A stretch of 64,000 bases of DNA, taken from Melieria omissa (lineage: Eukaryota > Arthropoda > Insecta > Diptera > Ulidiidae). Below the pieces are notes generated by a model. The model ran no database searches and was not told where the DNA came from. It saw nothing but the letters and a program-made list of their open reading frames with translations. Shown piece by piece: positions 33,164 through 45,408 of the stretch; within the stretch, counting starts at the first letter, position 1, and the number at the start of each line of letters is the position of its first letter. The stretch covers positions 28,747,783-28,811,782 of the forward strand of contig OZ020269.1 of the NCBI GenBank assembly GCA_963971225.1, written 5' to 3'. The position numbers and the translations under genes are program-made.

Positions 33164-34871
33164 CGTCACAACCATCACAAAAGTGCTGACTGTGGCCATA
33201 CAATTTGAACTTGAACCTATTCATACAGACGAGTACACAAAGAATTGCGTACACGCACCCGTATATAAATATATGAATTTACATATATGTACAACGTTCT
33301 ATATACATACACACACGGCTATGTATGTATGACGAAAGGCAGAAGGAAAGAAAAACATCTCCAATAGCTTTATGAAATTGAGTGAAACTTTCTATTTGAA
33401 AAGTAAAGTTCTTTTTTTAGTTTTCTTAAGAGTAAATTGTAAAAAACAAAAAACAAAAGTCAAAGTTAGAAAATCTTTGCTATTGCACGGTAGAAATGTA
33501 GAAGTCTTTTTTCTATGCAGTCCACAGGAAAACGTTTCAAATTCAAAACTTTTCGCACCCACACATTTTCGCCTTTTATGCTAAAAGGCCACAACAACAA
33601 AAGTTGGAATCAAACAAAAACGTTTTTACGAATTGTACGAGTATTTTTCTCTTTCCCCTAGATTAAGCAAAATATTAAGCGATTTTAAATGCCCTCAAGT
33701 AGTTGATAACACAAGAGATTTGATTTTTAAGGTTTTGTATGCAACTTCAAAAAATGTAACAAGTGTACATTTGGTTTTCTTTTGCATCGAGTGTCTGGCG
33801 TATCTCTACACATAAGCCGCATGTGCGATCTAAAACTTATAAACTTGCAACTCTGAGAGAACTTATTAATGAAGCCTTTAAACTAAAACCAAATTACAAC
33901 TAACCAAACAAAACATAAATTCAACAAAAGCATAATGCAGAAACCCAAGAGATATGAAACTATACGAAACATACAAGTTGAACTTTTTAACCATGTAACG
34001 TAGCAATTGAAGAATATATTTACATTTGTACATAATAACGACTATACTAGACTAGTTGAATTTTAAGCATTTTCTATTAGCGGCGCTCTCCTAGCCAACG
34101 TGTGGAATAAGCTCGTTTCAAAAACAGCCTCCTCGAACATATACCAACAAACACAAACGTATATGCTTTTAAACTAAAGTCTATAAATCTAAAAAACACT
34201 ACGACTACTTAATATTTTTTATGAATAAGTAGACATTTCTTAGAATTTGCAATGATTTCAAAAATCATCTCAATTGATTTGCAAGTGCAACGCAAACAGG
34301 GCAACAGAGTAAGAAAAATGCAATGCAAACGTTAAAGTCCGCGAGAGAGAAACACGAGAGTTGAGTGGGCAATTAGTTAGCAAAGTTAGTAAAGTGAATT
34401 TTCAAGTTCACACACACACAGACACAGTGAAGCGACAGCCTTCAAACAAAGCAGGTTCTTGGACGTTTCTTTTCTGTGTTTTTGTGAAAATGTGATGATA
34501 AAAGTCCTACTCCCTATTTACCAAAACTATTACATCTTTTATTATAATTATACTCTACTATACTTATTACGGTAAATGCAACTAAGATACCATGCAACTT
34601 TTTATGCTTAGACACTAAGCCGTTTCAACTATTAATACGACATATGCTACTAAACCAAAAACATTGACACATTGCAGGCGGCAAACGCAAATGAATTTAC
34701 ATTCAGTACTTAACAGTGTAAAGTTAGCGAGCAAAGCAAAGGCTAAGAAGGCAAATGAAAATGAAAAACTGAATTTTTCTTATACGTATTGTAGTTGACT
34801 TTTTGAATTTTTCTATTGTATAACACAACACGTTCAACTCTTACTATTCTTCCGGCGAAATGTTGAAGTTC

Positions 34872-34877
34872 AATAAA
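34872..34877 (+). terminator. Candidate proximal poly(A) signal of Camta (AATAAA)
   Basis: AATAAA in the context TTCAATAAAATGAAATATATA, 1.7 kb after the stop. The downstream GT-rich element is weak. It would give a 3' UTR that ends before the 35603 insertion. Confidence 0.4.
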
Positions 34878-35823
34878 ATGAAATATATATACAATACCAC
34901 AAACAAAACGAGACTAGCTAAGTAAACCGTTGTAGTTGAAAATTAATGTAGAGTTAGGCAAAGAAGAAAGGCGAATATTTAATTGCTTATTCCCTATGAC
35001 TACAATTATGGATTCTATACAAAACAACACAATTTATGGTGGCAAATAGTTAGCCACAACAACAACAACAACAAAAAAAGCAAAAAACCAAACAGCACAT
35101 GAGCAGTAAACATAAAAACAGTAAACAGTTGAATAGTAAAATGCAGCAAGTTATAAGCAAGCAAAATGTACTTAAAACCATATACCAAATCAAGAAGAAA
35201 ACTAAGAAAAAACCAAAAACAAGAAATAAACAAAATGAAGTCAACAAATGCATTTTGTGTAAATAGAATGATAAAAGTAATGAATTGTAAGCAGAGGAAT
35301 TTTTGGCATTGTTTTCGTCCGTCCACATTGTTAGCTTTCATATAAATAATATTGCGTAAACCTAAAGGGAAATGTTGAACCAAAAGTAAACATATTGTTA
35401 CTAAATATAAACGTAAACAGCAACAAACATAGCAACAGAAAAGCAGTAAATTAAATAATATAAAACAATTGAATTGAATTGAATATCTATGCGAACTTTG
35501 TTATGAAAATCTGAAATGTTTAACAGTCAAGTTGAGTATAACGAAATTAAGAACAAAGCATGTAAACAGAAAAACGTATACACATACACATACAACGTAG
35601 TTTAAGGGGTCACATACACCTGTAGGCGCTGAAAAAACGAGTCATCTTAGAAGCTTAAAAATTAAATTGTTGATTTTATATTTTTTTTATGAACTTTTTA
35701 ACTATAAGAAAAAAAAACACAAAATTTGGTATTAATATTTACATTATTTTTTATGTTAAAAAAATTGTGCTTAAAAAATGTATACGGGAATTTAATAAAA
35801 AACAAAAGCTGTTTAGGTTGGCC

Positions 35824-36324
35824 CACCGCTGAGAATCAACAAAATTCGTACTGAAATGTTTGAAAATGACAAAAAAGTGGAGACAATTAATTAGTTAAGT
35901 AATAATTTTCCGTCATTTTGGCACATTTCAAATGTATTTCTCTCTTCAATTCGATCAACGAGTTGAGTTGTTTCAGTTCAAATGAAGAAGCACCGCTGAG
36001 AATCAACAAAATTCGTACTAAAATGTTTGAAATTTACAAAAAAGGGGAAACAATTAACTAGTTGATTAATAATTTTCCGTCATTTTGGCACATTTCAAAT
36101 GTATTTCTTTCTTGAATTCGATCAACCAGTTGAGTTGTTTCAGTTTAAATGAAGAGGCACCGCTGAAAATCAACAAAATTCGTACTAAAATGTTTGAAAA
36201 TTACAAAAAAGGAAAAAAATAATTGGTTAAGTAATAATTTTCCGTCATTTTGGCACATTTCAAATGTATTTCTCTCTTCAATTCGATTCACGAGTCGAGT
36301 TGTTGCAGTTCAAGTGACGATACA
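35824..36324. repeat. Three tandem copies of a 167-bp unit
   Basis: Units start at CACCGCTGA at 35824, 35991 and 36158, an exact 167-bp spacing; each holds AATCAACAAAATTCGTACTR and ATTTTCCGTCATTTTGGCAC. The third copy diverges toward its end and runs into the minus-strand open frame. Confidence 0.9.
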
Positions 36325-36739
36325 TTGCTTTCAAGCAGATAATACAAATCTTCATCTTCATGTGAAGAGGAATTTTTTGGGCGTTTGACTTAGCTGTTAT
36401 TCGAGTAGGGGACTTCTTAAGGGTTGGTAAGCGATTTAAAGGCGTTGGGCGTCTTCGAAACGTGGCCTTTATTGCACTTTGCGCAATGCAAAGACGTTCT
36501 ATAGCACATTTAGTATTGTGTTGGTCCTCAAGTCGACTTTTTATGCAGGTGTGCCAACCTCCGATTGAGCTTGGAACCACAGAAAGGCTTGTCGCACAAG
36601 ACATGGATACCGAAGACCCAATGAACTTTGCGTCTTTTTCATGCGCGCCAACTTTGGTGACATCCCAATGAAATATAAGGCGCCGAAATGTCTCATCGTT
36701 GACTTTGGCCTCTGTATACAGAGTTGTTAAACAACTCAA
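36278..36739 (-). CDS. Unrecognised open frame inside the 1.5-kb element
   Basis: 153 codons starting MSCLTTLYTEAKVNDETFRR, then LIFHWDVTKVGAHEKDAKFI. Several Cys (CIKSRLEDQHNTKC, ICIICL) and many basic residues. No motif I can assign to a transposase family. Its tail overlaps the third 167-bp repeat. Probably a fragment of the element's own protein; it may be untranslated. Confidence 0.3.
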   Translation of the reverse strand: MSCLTTLYTEAKVNDETFRRLIFHWDVTKVGAHEKDAKFIGSSVSMSCATSLSVVPSSIGGWHTCIKSRLEDQHNTKCAIERLCIAQSAIKATFRRRPTPLNRLPTLKKSPTRITAKSNAQKIPLHMKMKICIICLKAMYRHLNCNNSTRESN

Positions 36740-39310
36740 TCATTCTCACCTTAACGCACACAATTACGGTAAACAACTCTGGCTACCAATAAGTGGTCAT
36801 TCCAATCTTGACAGCATCGCCTCACAACTAACCGAATAGGTTACGCAATTTAATTTCCACCTTTGATTTATTCTTGAAGACTATACCCACAATTCAATTT
36901 TGCCAGGCTTGCACATAGGTGTACTCAGAACTCGCTGTGGGCCCACCTTATACATAATATAGTTATTTTTTCTTAACTAATTTCTTCTTGAAGAGTTAAT
37001 AAGAAATGTTAAATTAACTATTCAATTTTTTTGTCTAATCCTTATAATATTTTATAAAATTTTATTCGCTTCTCAGCGCGTTCGGGTATATATAACCCCT
37101 TAGAAAGCTAGCACATCTACCTGGCAATAGTATAGCAGATTGGAACAATTTCCTACACACACACACAACCACACAAGACGTAATAAAAGCTACACAGCAA
37201 TCTTATGGCCGCATCAAATTTACATTTTTTTCATGAAATTATTTATATTACATTTGATAAGTGCAAACTTGACAATGATTACTTTTTGGTAAAATTGAAT
37301 GCAATTTTTATAGCTAAATAATTTGCATTTTCCCTAAGTTACGAGGCTCATTGAAACACCTGAAAAGCGCTTCGCATTTTCATTCTTATATTAAAATGTC
37401 AAAAATTCATTCTAACAAAAACAAAAAAACTCACTTAAAAATTCATTCTAAGACAAATTTATATCAACACTAAATGCCCAAACGAAAGAAACTAATTTTC
37501 AAACAAACACCAAAAAACAACAACCCAAACATTTCAAGCAGTTTGCAATTTTCCCTGTCAACAGTTAAGCTTAAACACTTGAAATGCCTTAAGATTATCT
37601 TAGTTCCGACGCTGGTTCTACATACATTTGTGCATTATGGTTAACATTAAACATTAGCACCAAAAAAAAACAAACACCTAAACATAAATTGCCAATCCAT
37701 GAGTTCACAAGTCCAAAGCCACAACCGCAGTCCACAAAAGCAAACAAGCCGAATACAGAGCAGCTGAACAACAGCAGCAACAAAATTAGGAATGAACTTT
37801 CCATGTCGACTGCTGTGGCGCAAAGCCACAACGGCAGCCATTTGTAATTTAAATACTTAAAGTACCTTAAGCCACTCGGCACTAAAACTTTTAAAATAGC
37901 AAAACAAAACAAAAAAATGAAACAACTAAAAAAACACAAAACAAAACCAAATTACTTAACTAGGTAAATAATTTAAAATCATTATATATACATATATAAA
38001 TATAAACTTGAAGTAAATTTACTTAAACACTTTATGCTATGACGAGAAAGGAATTAATATAGACGAAATTTAACTTAAAACACCAATTGTTAAAATCAAC
38101 AAAAAGCAAAAAAACGTAACAACAAAAAACTTAAAATCAACTATTTAACAACTTTAAAACAAAACTATATAATACAGAGTAGAAAAAAGTATGAAATTTC
38201 AATTTATAAAATCTATGAAATTCTGTATTGGGCGCGATTAAAAAAAAACTGAGTAATTATAGAAAAGCAAAAGCTGCAACAGCCACACAGTACATTCAAT
38301 TCGTTTGCAATCGGGCAGTTTCGTGGCTAACGAAAACAACTTCTTTGAAAAGCAAAATATGGACAAAAAATTCGCCCGAATGTGTTTTGCACGCAAAGCT
38401 TTAAAGCACACACTCGTTCGACGGCCGCACTGCATTTTTCAACTTTGAACTTGTATTCGAACAACAACAACTATCAAAATGCACACTGCCGCCACAGGCT
38501 GCACGCAGTGGCGGTTACGCCTCGGGCGGCATCGTCGACATGCAGCGAACATAACGAAGCGCATTCATTCATGACTTGAACATTTCACCATTTGTCTTCA
38601 ATTATGGCAAATTTTGCATAGGGCCACGTACATACATACAAAACGTTGCATCAAGTTTTCAAATTTTCCATACTCGATGACAAAACAAAAGTAAAAGAAA
38701 ATCAACAGCAACTTTGACTTGAACTTTAATTTAAATTTAAATTTTTATTTAACATTTCTAGCGGTTGTAACTATCGAAACAGTCTCTAAACACACTTACA
38801 TACATATATATATACGTAGGTATTTATTTTGTTAATTTGTATGTAATATTATATTGTACGATACAAGTAAATCTATTGAAACTGTGCTACTACTACGACT
38901 ACTACTACTAAATAACAACACAACAGGCCGGTGAGCGTACACCTACACTTACATAGATATACATACATATAAACGCAAATATATATATATATAAATACCA
39001 TATACATATACAAAACTTACCAAATAATTGTAAGAGAAATTCATATTTTTTTCCATTCTCTTTCTATTGCTCTAGTTTAAAGCGTTTTAAAGCGATTTCA
39101 TTGTTAATACGTATTACAACTTCAAAGACAAACCTATTTATTCAAATTCAAACAAATATCTGATGAAGTATATAACACAAAAATTATATGAACAAAACAA
39201 AACAACAAAATCATACAAGTCAAACACTTTCCAGTTTCTGTATAAAAAAAAAAAAAACGCAAAAACTACAACAACAAGCAAACAACAGCAACAACAAATG
39301 TAATTACATC

Positions 39311-39316
39311 AATAAA
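39311..39316 (+). terminator. Candidate distal poly(A) signal of Camta (AATAAA)
   Basis: AATAAA in CATCAATAAAGTTTTATTAA, followed 45-65 bp on by a strong GT/T-rich stretch (TTGGTGTTTTTTTTGTTATT). The A-rich UTR-like composition ends just after it. Confidence 0.5.
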
Positions 39317-39649
39317 GTTTTATTAAATACTTTAGTCAGAAGTCAACAACGCAACTGCATTGGTGTTTTTTTTGTTATTGCAGCGCAAAGATAAATTTTT
39401 TTTGGTTCGCTTAAAGTTTGAGGATTTATCGAAGATGGGTCAACAAATTGATGAGAATTAACGCAGATGAATTCGCTAAAATAAATGCAACATTTTGCTT
39501 TCTAAGACGAGAAGCTGAAGAGAGCTGCAGATGTTTGCACTCAAAAGTAGACAGGCATATTTTTTGTAACTAGTACTATCCGAAATCTGATTGGACTTAT
39601 ATTCTAAGAGTAGTCAGATAGTCATATTTCAAAGGTTCTATACAATGAA

Positions 39650-40580
39650 TGCTATAGTACCACGTACAAGGCCTGTCACAAAACTCTTTCAGGGCACCTC
39701 TGCTATGAAAGCACGACTTCTCCCGTTGATCACCAACTTCCTCAACTTGATCCTTCCAGCGGAGACACGACCTCTCTCTTCGCCGTCGACCTCCAACTAT
39801 TGCATCGAACACCTTTTCGCCGAAGCTTCATTGTCCATACGGCAGACATGGCCAAGCGTAGTCGGTGGATGTTAATTCGCTGTGCTATGCCCACGTCTTC
39901 ATACAGCTCGTTGCTGGTTCGTATACGATAGTCGTCGCCCATACGAACAGGGCCGAAGATTTTGCGACCTCAAAAGCCGCTATGTCGTTGCGCTCCAGTG
40001 TCCATGTTCTGCGCCATAGACGAACACGGGCAGAATAAGCGTTCTGTAGAGTGCAAGATTTATCGAGAGAGAGGTCTCTGCTACTTAGTTGCCTACCGAG
40101 ACCGTAGTAGCACCTATTGACAAGAGTTATCCTTCGTTTTATCTCCAGGCTGACATCAGTGTTGCTGTTTATGGCGGTGCCAAGGTAAACGAATTCCTTG
40201 ACAGCTTCATAAGTGTACTTGTCGGTATCGACGTGAGACCCTAGCTGCTTCGAGTCCCTGCGTGTGGACAGTACTTCATCTTGCCCTCATTAAGCACCGG
40301 ACACACTTTGGCAGTTTCTCTTTCGACAGCAGTGACATCTCGCTTGTTACGCCCTATGACGTCAATTTCATGGTGCTGGACACTTGTTAAAGATTGTGAC
40401 ATTACGATGTGCACCGGCCTTGTGCAGAAGAACACTCTCCATGTTGAAGTTGTAGAGATCATATGACAAAGGATCGCGCTGTCTGAAGCCTCGAACGGTA
40501 TCAAATGGGTCGGAGTGGCGCCGATGCAGGGCAGGCTGCGGCTGGCGAAGGTTGGCTAAGAAGGAGCCGAAGAACCTACA
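39650..40580 (-). mobile_element. Non-LTR retrotransposon RT fragment (RLRWLGH-type clade)
   Basis: Minus-strand pieces in order from 40580: SDPFDTVRGFRQRDPLSYDL (RT motif RGxRQGDPLS), YNFNMESVLLHKAGAHRNVT, HHEIDVIGRNKRDVTAVERE, SAKVC-like and NEGKMKYC, then RIRTSNELYEDVGIAQRINI, LRLAMSAVWTMKLRRKGVRC and RRRRERSCLRWKDQVEEVGD. Several frameshifts; inactive. The RT FADD box is deleted or damaged. Related copies lie at 6680 and 12415-13562. Confidence 0.75.
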
Positions 40581-41099
40581 CGGTAAACGCGAACTGACCA
40601 CACACAAGGAAAAATCATGACATTTTGATTGATTCATTGATTGCTGAACAAGTACAGAGACTGACAATTTTTCTGATGCTTAAAGTTTTAGCTTCGACCG
40701 ACTGCTGACACAATGCCTAACAACGATTCCAGTGGGAATCACGCAAATTAAACAATAGCTTACAATAGGTCTCTTCGCCATCGATTGAAACCATCCGACA
40801 CTAATTTCCTCACTACTACTCACTCACTTGCACTACTGTGGGTAGAAGATTTGGGTCGAATGAAGAAATCATCGATGGAACAAACAAATATATATTCTGA
40901 TGGCATTGAGAAATCGTACATTTAGAAACTATGACAAAATTAAAAAAAAAACGTTGCACTTTTTGCATAATAAAGTGTTTTTATTTCGATTTTCAGGAAT
41001 TTTTTTTCCCCATTTTCAGTCGCCTAAGAATTTCACTATGTAATTGTAAAGAAATCATTAACTAAGTAGATTTTTTGGTGTAGAGAGTTGCGGAAGAGG

Positions 41100-41300
41100 C
41101 CAGGTTAGGTTAGGCTGAAGTGACTGTCTGGGCATGGAACTTTGCCACAAGTTACATTTAAGACACCAATTGAGTGTCCTACGTGGTTTGATAAAAGCAA
41201 GAAGTGATGTGTCCTTACAGAAAATCAGTGGTAGATTTAAAGTCGAGTGTCCTTAAATTCTTCTCAGGTCTCTTGCAGTGACAAGTTTCTTAGTTTGGAT
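41100..41300 (-). mobile_element. Possible non-LTR 3' end with TTAGG-like tail
   Basis: GGTTAGGTTAGG at 41103-41114 followed by about 200 bp of moderately GC-rich sequence; same arrangement as at 19584 and 44921. No coding part recognised. Confidence 0.35.
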
Positions 41301-42471
41301 GATTTTGAACACAACTTTTAGGCCCAAAACCACTTGAAACCAACTTTACCATCCAAAATATGTGTAACAAACAGATATTTGGGGGGTTCCACTGATTCTA
41401 CAAGAAAATTTGGGGGCACCAACATTAAAGGCTTTCGGATGTTTCCATATATCATTTCCATTACATCTATGGAAAAATTAACTCTTCATTGATTCATTAC
41501 TAACGTCATTCACATATTTTTCCCGAAAATTGCCGACCTTTTTTCTTAAAGGGTTAAACAAAAAGGACCCTAATCGCTGCGCACGTAACAAGCGCACCAA
41601 TTAGTTTACTAATTTGTCTACTAAAGAAAAACGAAGCCAAAAAAATCGTGGACAAAAAAATTATGGCGCCAACTGTCGGTTCCGCTGTTATGTTACAATG
41701 AATTAATTTTAGCTGCACGCAATCAATGGACCAGAAAATACTTTTCCTTTTTCCCCAGCAACTGCAAAGCCAAATTGGACTAGGAATTGTTTTTTTCTTA
41801 TCTAATGTGTTGGCATAAATTATGAAGGCCGCTAGAGCGCAGTCGCTGTTTGCTACCTGTGTGTGCGCTGGACTCGGCATAGGGCAGCACGCAGCTGATG
41901 GTTGATGGCTGAAAACTCATTTCTCCACTTTCTTTTAAGGCAGCATTCATGCTCGCATTCCTTGCGCTATGAATCTAAAGCAGTTTCGGTGCGTTTGTCT
42001 GTCTGTTGGCTAATCGGATTGCACTGAGTGAAGCTAAAGGTTGGGCTGTGGATAACATACATGAAAAATGCTTTTGCCTCCACGCCACGAAATCTTTCAC
42101 ACAATTAACACTTTTGGAACAAATGCAACGGCAGCGATAGCGACTAGACAGGTGGGCGTGCGCGCATACTTGAGAGTGCTAACACTGTGCAACAGCGATT
42201 TATATACGAGGATAAAAATTTAATAAAAACCATGAAAATACTCGTAAATAGAGCTACAGCAGTATTCAGGATACGTGTGTGATGTGTAGGAAATGAAGTC
42301 ATAGAGAAATGGATTCGAGTCTGATTTTACTAGCCTGGCAAATCGGGGGTAAGAGACCTTTAACGACGTGAAGTGTAATTTTCTACAGAACATTTGGGTT
42401 TCTTGTGTTACTCGACTGATGATCCAAATTTCCACGTTTATAATATTTTTGTGGACAGCCACGGTCGCTGG

Positions 42472-42625
42472 CAGTGGCGGATTCAGGGGGGTGTTTTGGG
42501 GGTTGAAACCCCCCCGAAATATTTGGATCGCCTATAGAACTACATACAAATTAAAAGGCATTTTACAAATATTAAAGAATTACTTTTTGAAACCCCCACG
42601 AATTATTTTTCTGAATCCGCGCCTG
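42472..42625. mobile_element. 154-bp hAT MITE, complete copy
   Basis: Left end CAGTGGCGGATTCAG, right end CTGAATCCGCGCCTG; 8-bp duplications GTCGCTGG at 42464-42471 and 42626-42633. Internal G-run and C-run pair with each other. It sits just before a non-LTR fragment. Confidence 0.88.
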
Positions 42626-42639
42626 GTCGCTGGCATCGG

Positions 42640-42965
42640 AGCGCTTCATTGAGCTGGGCAAAAACGCCATAGATGAGTCACTAAGGCTTGGGGAAAGAAC
42701 CAGGAATTCGGAAGACTGGTCAAACGTCTCGGATCTAAGGCAAACGAAAATTTTTATCAAAGGTTATAACTCCAAATTAAGTAAAGAATGCCTCAGACTG
42801 AGAAAGAACCAGCTTAGATAAATCACCGGTCTTCTAACTGCATGTCGTAACAGGATGCGATACCAGGACCAGTTCTGGCTTGCAGAAGAGAACATCGAGC
42901 ACCTAAGCTCCCGTGAGTTACTAAGCTTCATTTGGTCAGTGTGTCTAGATGATGTACTCTAAAAA
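42640..42965 (+). mobile_element. Non-LTR retrotransposon C-terminal fragment with internal deletion
   Basis: + strand reading: WSNVSDLRQTKIFIKGYNSK, LSKECLRLRKNQLR, stop, ITGLLTACRNRMRYQDQFWL, then LSSRELLSFIW. The R.(N/Q)LR.ITGLLT block is conserved with the other copies, but the Cys motif that should follow is missing. Confidence 0.6.
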
Positions 42966-44169
42966 CTTATAAGGAACACAACAATAGATCAGTTCTGTTC
43001 TGCTCAAATTAAAATCTGTTCTACTTATTCTCTATGGTTGAATTTAAACAGTCATTTTTGTTGTTCAGTGTAGAGTGAATCTTTCAGCTGCCATTTGCAT
43101 TGAGGCCCATGAAAAAAGGTGCTGAACGCTGCGTTGTTGCCCAATTAATACATTAGCGTAAATTATTAGACGTCTTGTTGGTGTGTTTGTGCATTGAGAG
43201 CGGAAAGTAGACACACACACAGTTTGGCATGTAAATGGCAAATATTTGTGTTCATTCCATTGCAGAAAATTTCAATGAATTTTACACCCACACACCCACA
43301 CGCGCACGTCTGCGAGTAGCAATGCATTCAAACAAATAATGCGCAATAATAGTAACTCAAACAACAACAACAACATATACAAATTTCATACAAATAAGCG
43401 TAGAAATAAGTGTATCCTATTACACGATTCCGCGTACGAACTGTTGCTGAATTATATATTTTTGCCATTTGTTATAGCAGTTGTTGTTTTTTTTTGTTGC
43501 TATGCGCCGGAGGTATTACTGAACGCTTGTTTGCTGGTATTTAGCCTAATTTTGTTATCTAAACAAAGTATCAGAATACAAAAATCACACAACTGCACAT
43601 ATATACACACAGTCACACATACACGGCGAGTGCGCGTAATGTAAGATGATCGCGTGCGATAGTGAATCACCCTAAGCAAATGGCCCAGACAACAGTTGCG
43701 AGTGTAGGAGGCTGTAAGGAAGTGTGGAAGAAAAGAACTGGGCGTATGGTTGTTTATTTTTGATTCAAATAAATATGAAAGAGATTTTGTTTACGAATGG
43801 TCATTGAAGGGAAAATGTTCTGCGAAATTATTAAAATTATTCTATAGAGTTGCGTGAAAATTTGCTTGATACTACATTCAAAGCGTAGCAGATATTTTCC
43901 GTCCGTAAACAACAATTAATTCATAATAAAGTTTTTCGTGTATCCATTATGCATAGAACTTATTTTGGAGAACGTTTTTGAATCATATTAACCCATTCGA
44001 GACGACGATTTTTTTCGAACACGGTCCCAAGGAAAATATTATTAATATTTTTTCTTTGTATTGTGCACAGTAAAACCAATGCCAAATTTTTTCCTATACT
44101 TTACAGATTTCTTTAGTTCCAGAAAAATCTTATTTCGACGACTAGTTTACTCAGAATAACTGATAATTG

Positions 44170-44907
44170 CAGATTACTGTCTTATAGCCTCGGAAATCCA
44201 TTGCACACACGCTGGGAGATAGGTCTCGAATGGGTTAGGATGGCAATGAAGAAGAGCATGTACAGTGTCAGCCGGCCCAAATGACCCATTGTGTCGTTGT
44301 ATTTTGAAGGTAATTATTAGTCTCAATCCAAGGCAAACCAGTTGGTCTCCTAGATGAGGAAGAGTAGGTATATCTAAAATTTTGGTTTTCCCAGCGCTAG
44401 ATAGATCCATAAGGAATCTTAACATATGAAAGTACGCAGCCGACGCTCCTGCAGAGTCGATCATTGACACAGGAAGCGTTGTGTTACTACAACGTGTTCC
44501 TTATTTCCGCAGCTTTGGCAGACATCATTGGACGAGAAGGCACCATTAAATAAGCATAGATTCAATAGATTAAAATCTGATAATGACTCCAAAAAGCTGC
44601 CATATAGAGGATCGAGTCATGAATGGTACAAATCGCGTTTTGTTCATAGACAGGGTACACCATAGATACCACCAAGAGTCAAAGTTGGTTTCACTCGTTC
44701 TGAAAATTATATATATTTTTTTTAAATCCGGTCGTAACAACGACTTACACGCAAAGGATGGACATCACAAAGTCGGGAATGCAGTCGGAATGCAGAAAAT
44801 GTAAAGAGAATAGCGTCAGAGAATGCTTGGAGCAAATTCTTTGCTTCTGTCTGGCTATTTCAAAATTGCTGCCTACTCACTTAGGGGCTTCGTTTTCCTC
44901 CGGGTTA
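44170..44907 (-). mobile_element. Older non-LTR copy, 3' part, split by the 44921-46930 insertion
   Basis: 44460-44660 aligns with 45170-45370 of the younger copy (for example GGCAGACATCATTGGACGAG versus GGCAGACATTACCGGACGAG). Together with 46944-47400 it forms one degraded copy. Minus-strand C-terminal reading is interrupted by stops and indels. Confidence 0.65.
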
Positions 44908-45036
44908 AATGGGCTCTCAAGGTTAGGTTAGGTTAGGTAGGGAAGGGTGTGTGCGGCAGGACCGCACTTCCACTCGGAGGCCACAATGGCCCATTGTGAA
45001 TCCCTTCTTATTGTGTTCTGGAGCCAACCAATAGTC

Positions 45037-45408
45037 TCAGTCAAGGGGAAACCAGTTCGACCTCTTAATGAAGGAGAGCAGATTCGAGATTTCGACTTTC
45101 GCTGCGCAAGCCAGGTCTGTCAGGAACCTTGACCCCAAGGTGCGGAGTCGGCGTTCCTGCAGAGCCGGGCAGTGGCACAGGAAGTGTTGTATCGTTTCTA
45201 CTTCTTCTTCATCTCCACAGCTACGGCAGACATTACCGGACGAGAGGCGCCATTTGGTAAGCATAGATCCAATAGCGCAGTGTCCGGTGATGACTCCAAC
45301 GAGCTGTCGAATAGAGGTACGACTCAGGGATAGTACGAATCTCTTTTCGTCAAAGAGAGGGAGGGCCACAGTGCCCGGCAGGTGCCGCAGTCGGTCCTGG
45401 TACGCCAT
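45037..45408 (-). pseudogene. Non-LTR ORF2: C-terminal Cys tail, after frameshift
   Basis: Continues the RNase H frame after the frameshift: AYQDRLRHLPGTVALPLFDE, KRFVLSLSRTSIRQLVGVIT, GHCAIGSMLTKWRLSSGNVC, RSCGDEEEVETIQHFLCHCP, ALQERRLRTLG, ending FIKRSNWFPLD and a stop. The C..C....E.....HFLC.CPAL..RR pattern is the shared C-terminal motif of the non-LTR fragments in this window. Confidence 0.85.

Larger units (their letters stand above)
35603..37102. mobile_element. 1.5-kb terminal-inverted-repeat element of unknown family in the Camta 3' region
   Basis: Left end TAAGGGGTCACATACACCTG and right end reading (reverse strand) TAAGGGGTTATATATACCCG match over about 36 bp with mismatches; both run on into GCGCTGA. 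Contains three tandem 167-bp repeats and a minus-strand open frame of 153 codons (36278-36739) that I do not recognise. No clear target duplication, so the family is undecided. Confidence 0.6.
7853..39345 (+). other. Camta: Camta transcription unit, 3' portion (22 coding exons plus probable 3' UTR)
   Basis: Calmodulin-binding transcription activator, a nuclear protein. Family knowledge: the CG-1 domain binds DNA, the TIG domain and ankyrin repeats support protein contacts, and the IQ motifs bind calmodulin, so the protein couples calcium signalling to transcription; in Drosophila it is linked to rhodopsin deactivation and courtship song. Seen here: all family domains in canonical order across exons listed separately, every junction GT-AG and phase-consistent. 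Summed coding length is 5492 bp, which plus one base from an upstream exon is divisible by three (1831 codons with stop). The first visible exon starts in mid-codon, so the start codon lies upstream and was not identified. Large introns (10.0, 3.1, 1.7 and 1.4 kb) collect transposons; the others are mostly 60-120 bp. The 3' boundary is inferred from a distal AATAAA. Confidence 0.93.
33164..39345 (+). other. Camta: Probable long A/CAA-rich 3' UTR of Camta
   Basis: After the stop codon about 6 kb shows one composition: A-rich on the coding strand, with many AACAAAAC-type runs and no coding potential. The same texture resumes after the 35603-37102 insertion and stops near 39.4 kb, where transposon fragments begin. 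Long 3' UTRs are common in fly neural genes. Candidate poly(A) signals lie at 34872 and 39311. Extent is inferred; the shorter 1.7 kb form may be the main or only one. Confidence 0.55.

Noticed and set aside
41554..41880. 108-codon minus-strand open frame
   Set aside because: No domain recognised and no start context or conservation evidence; it lies in an otherwise featureless stretch.
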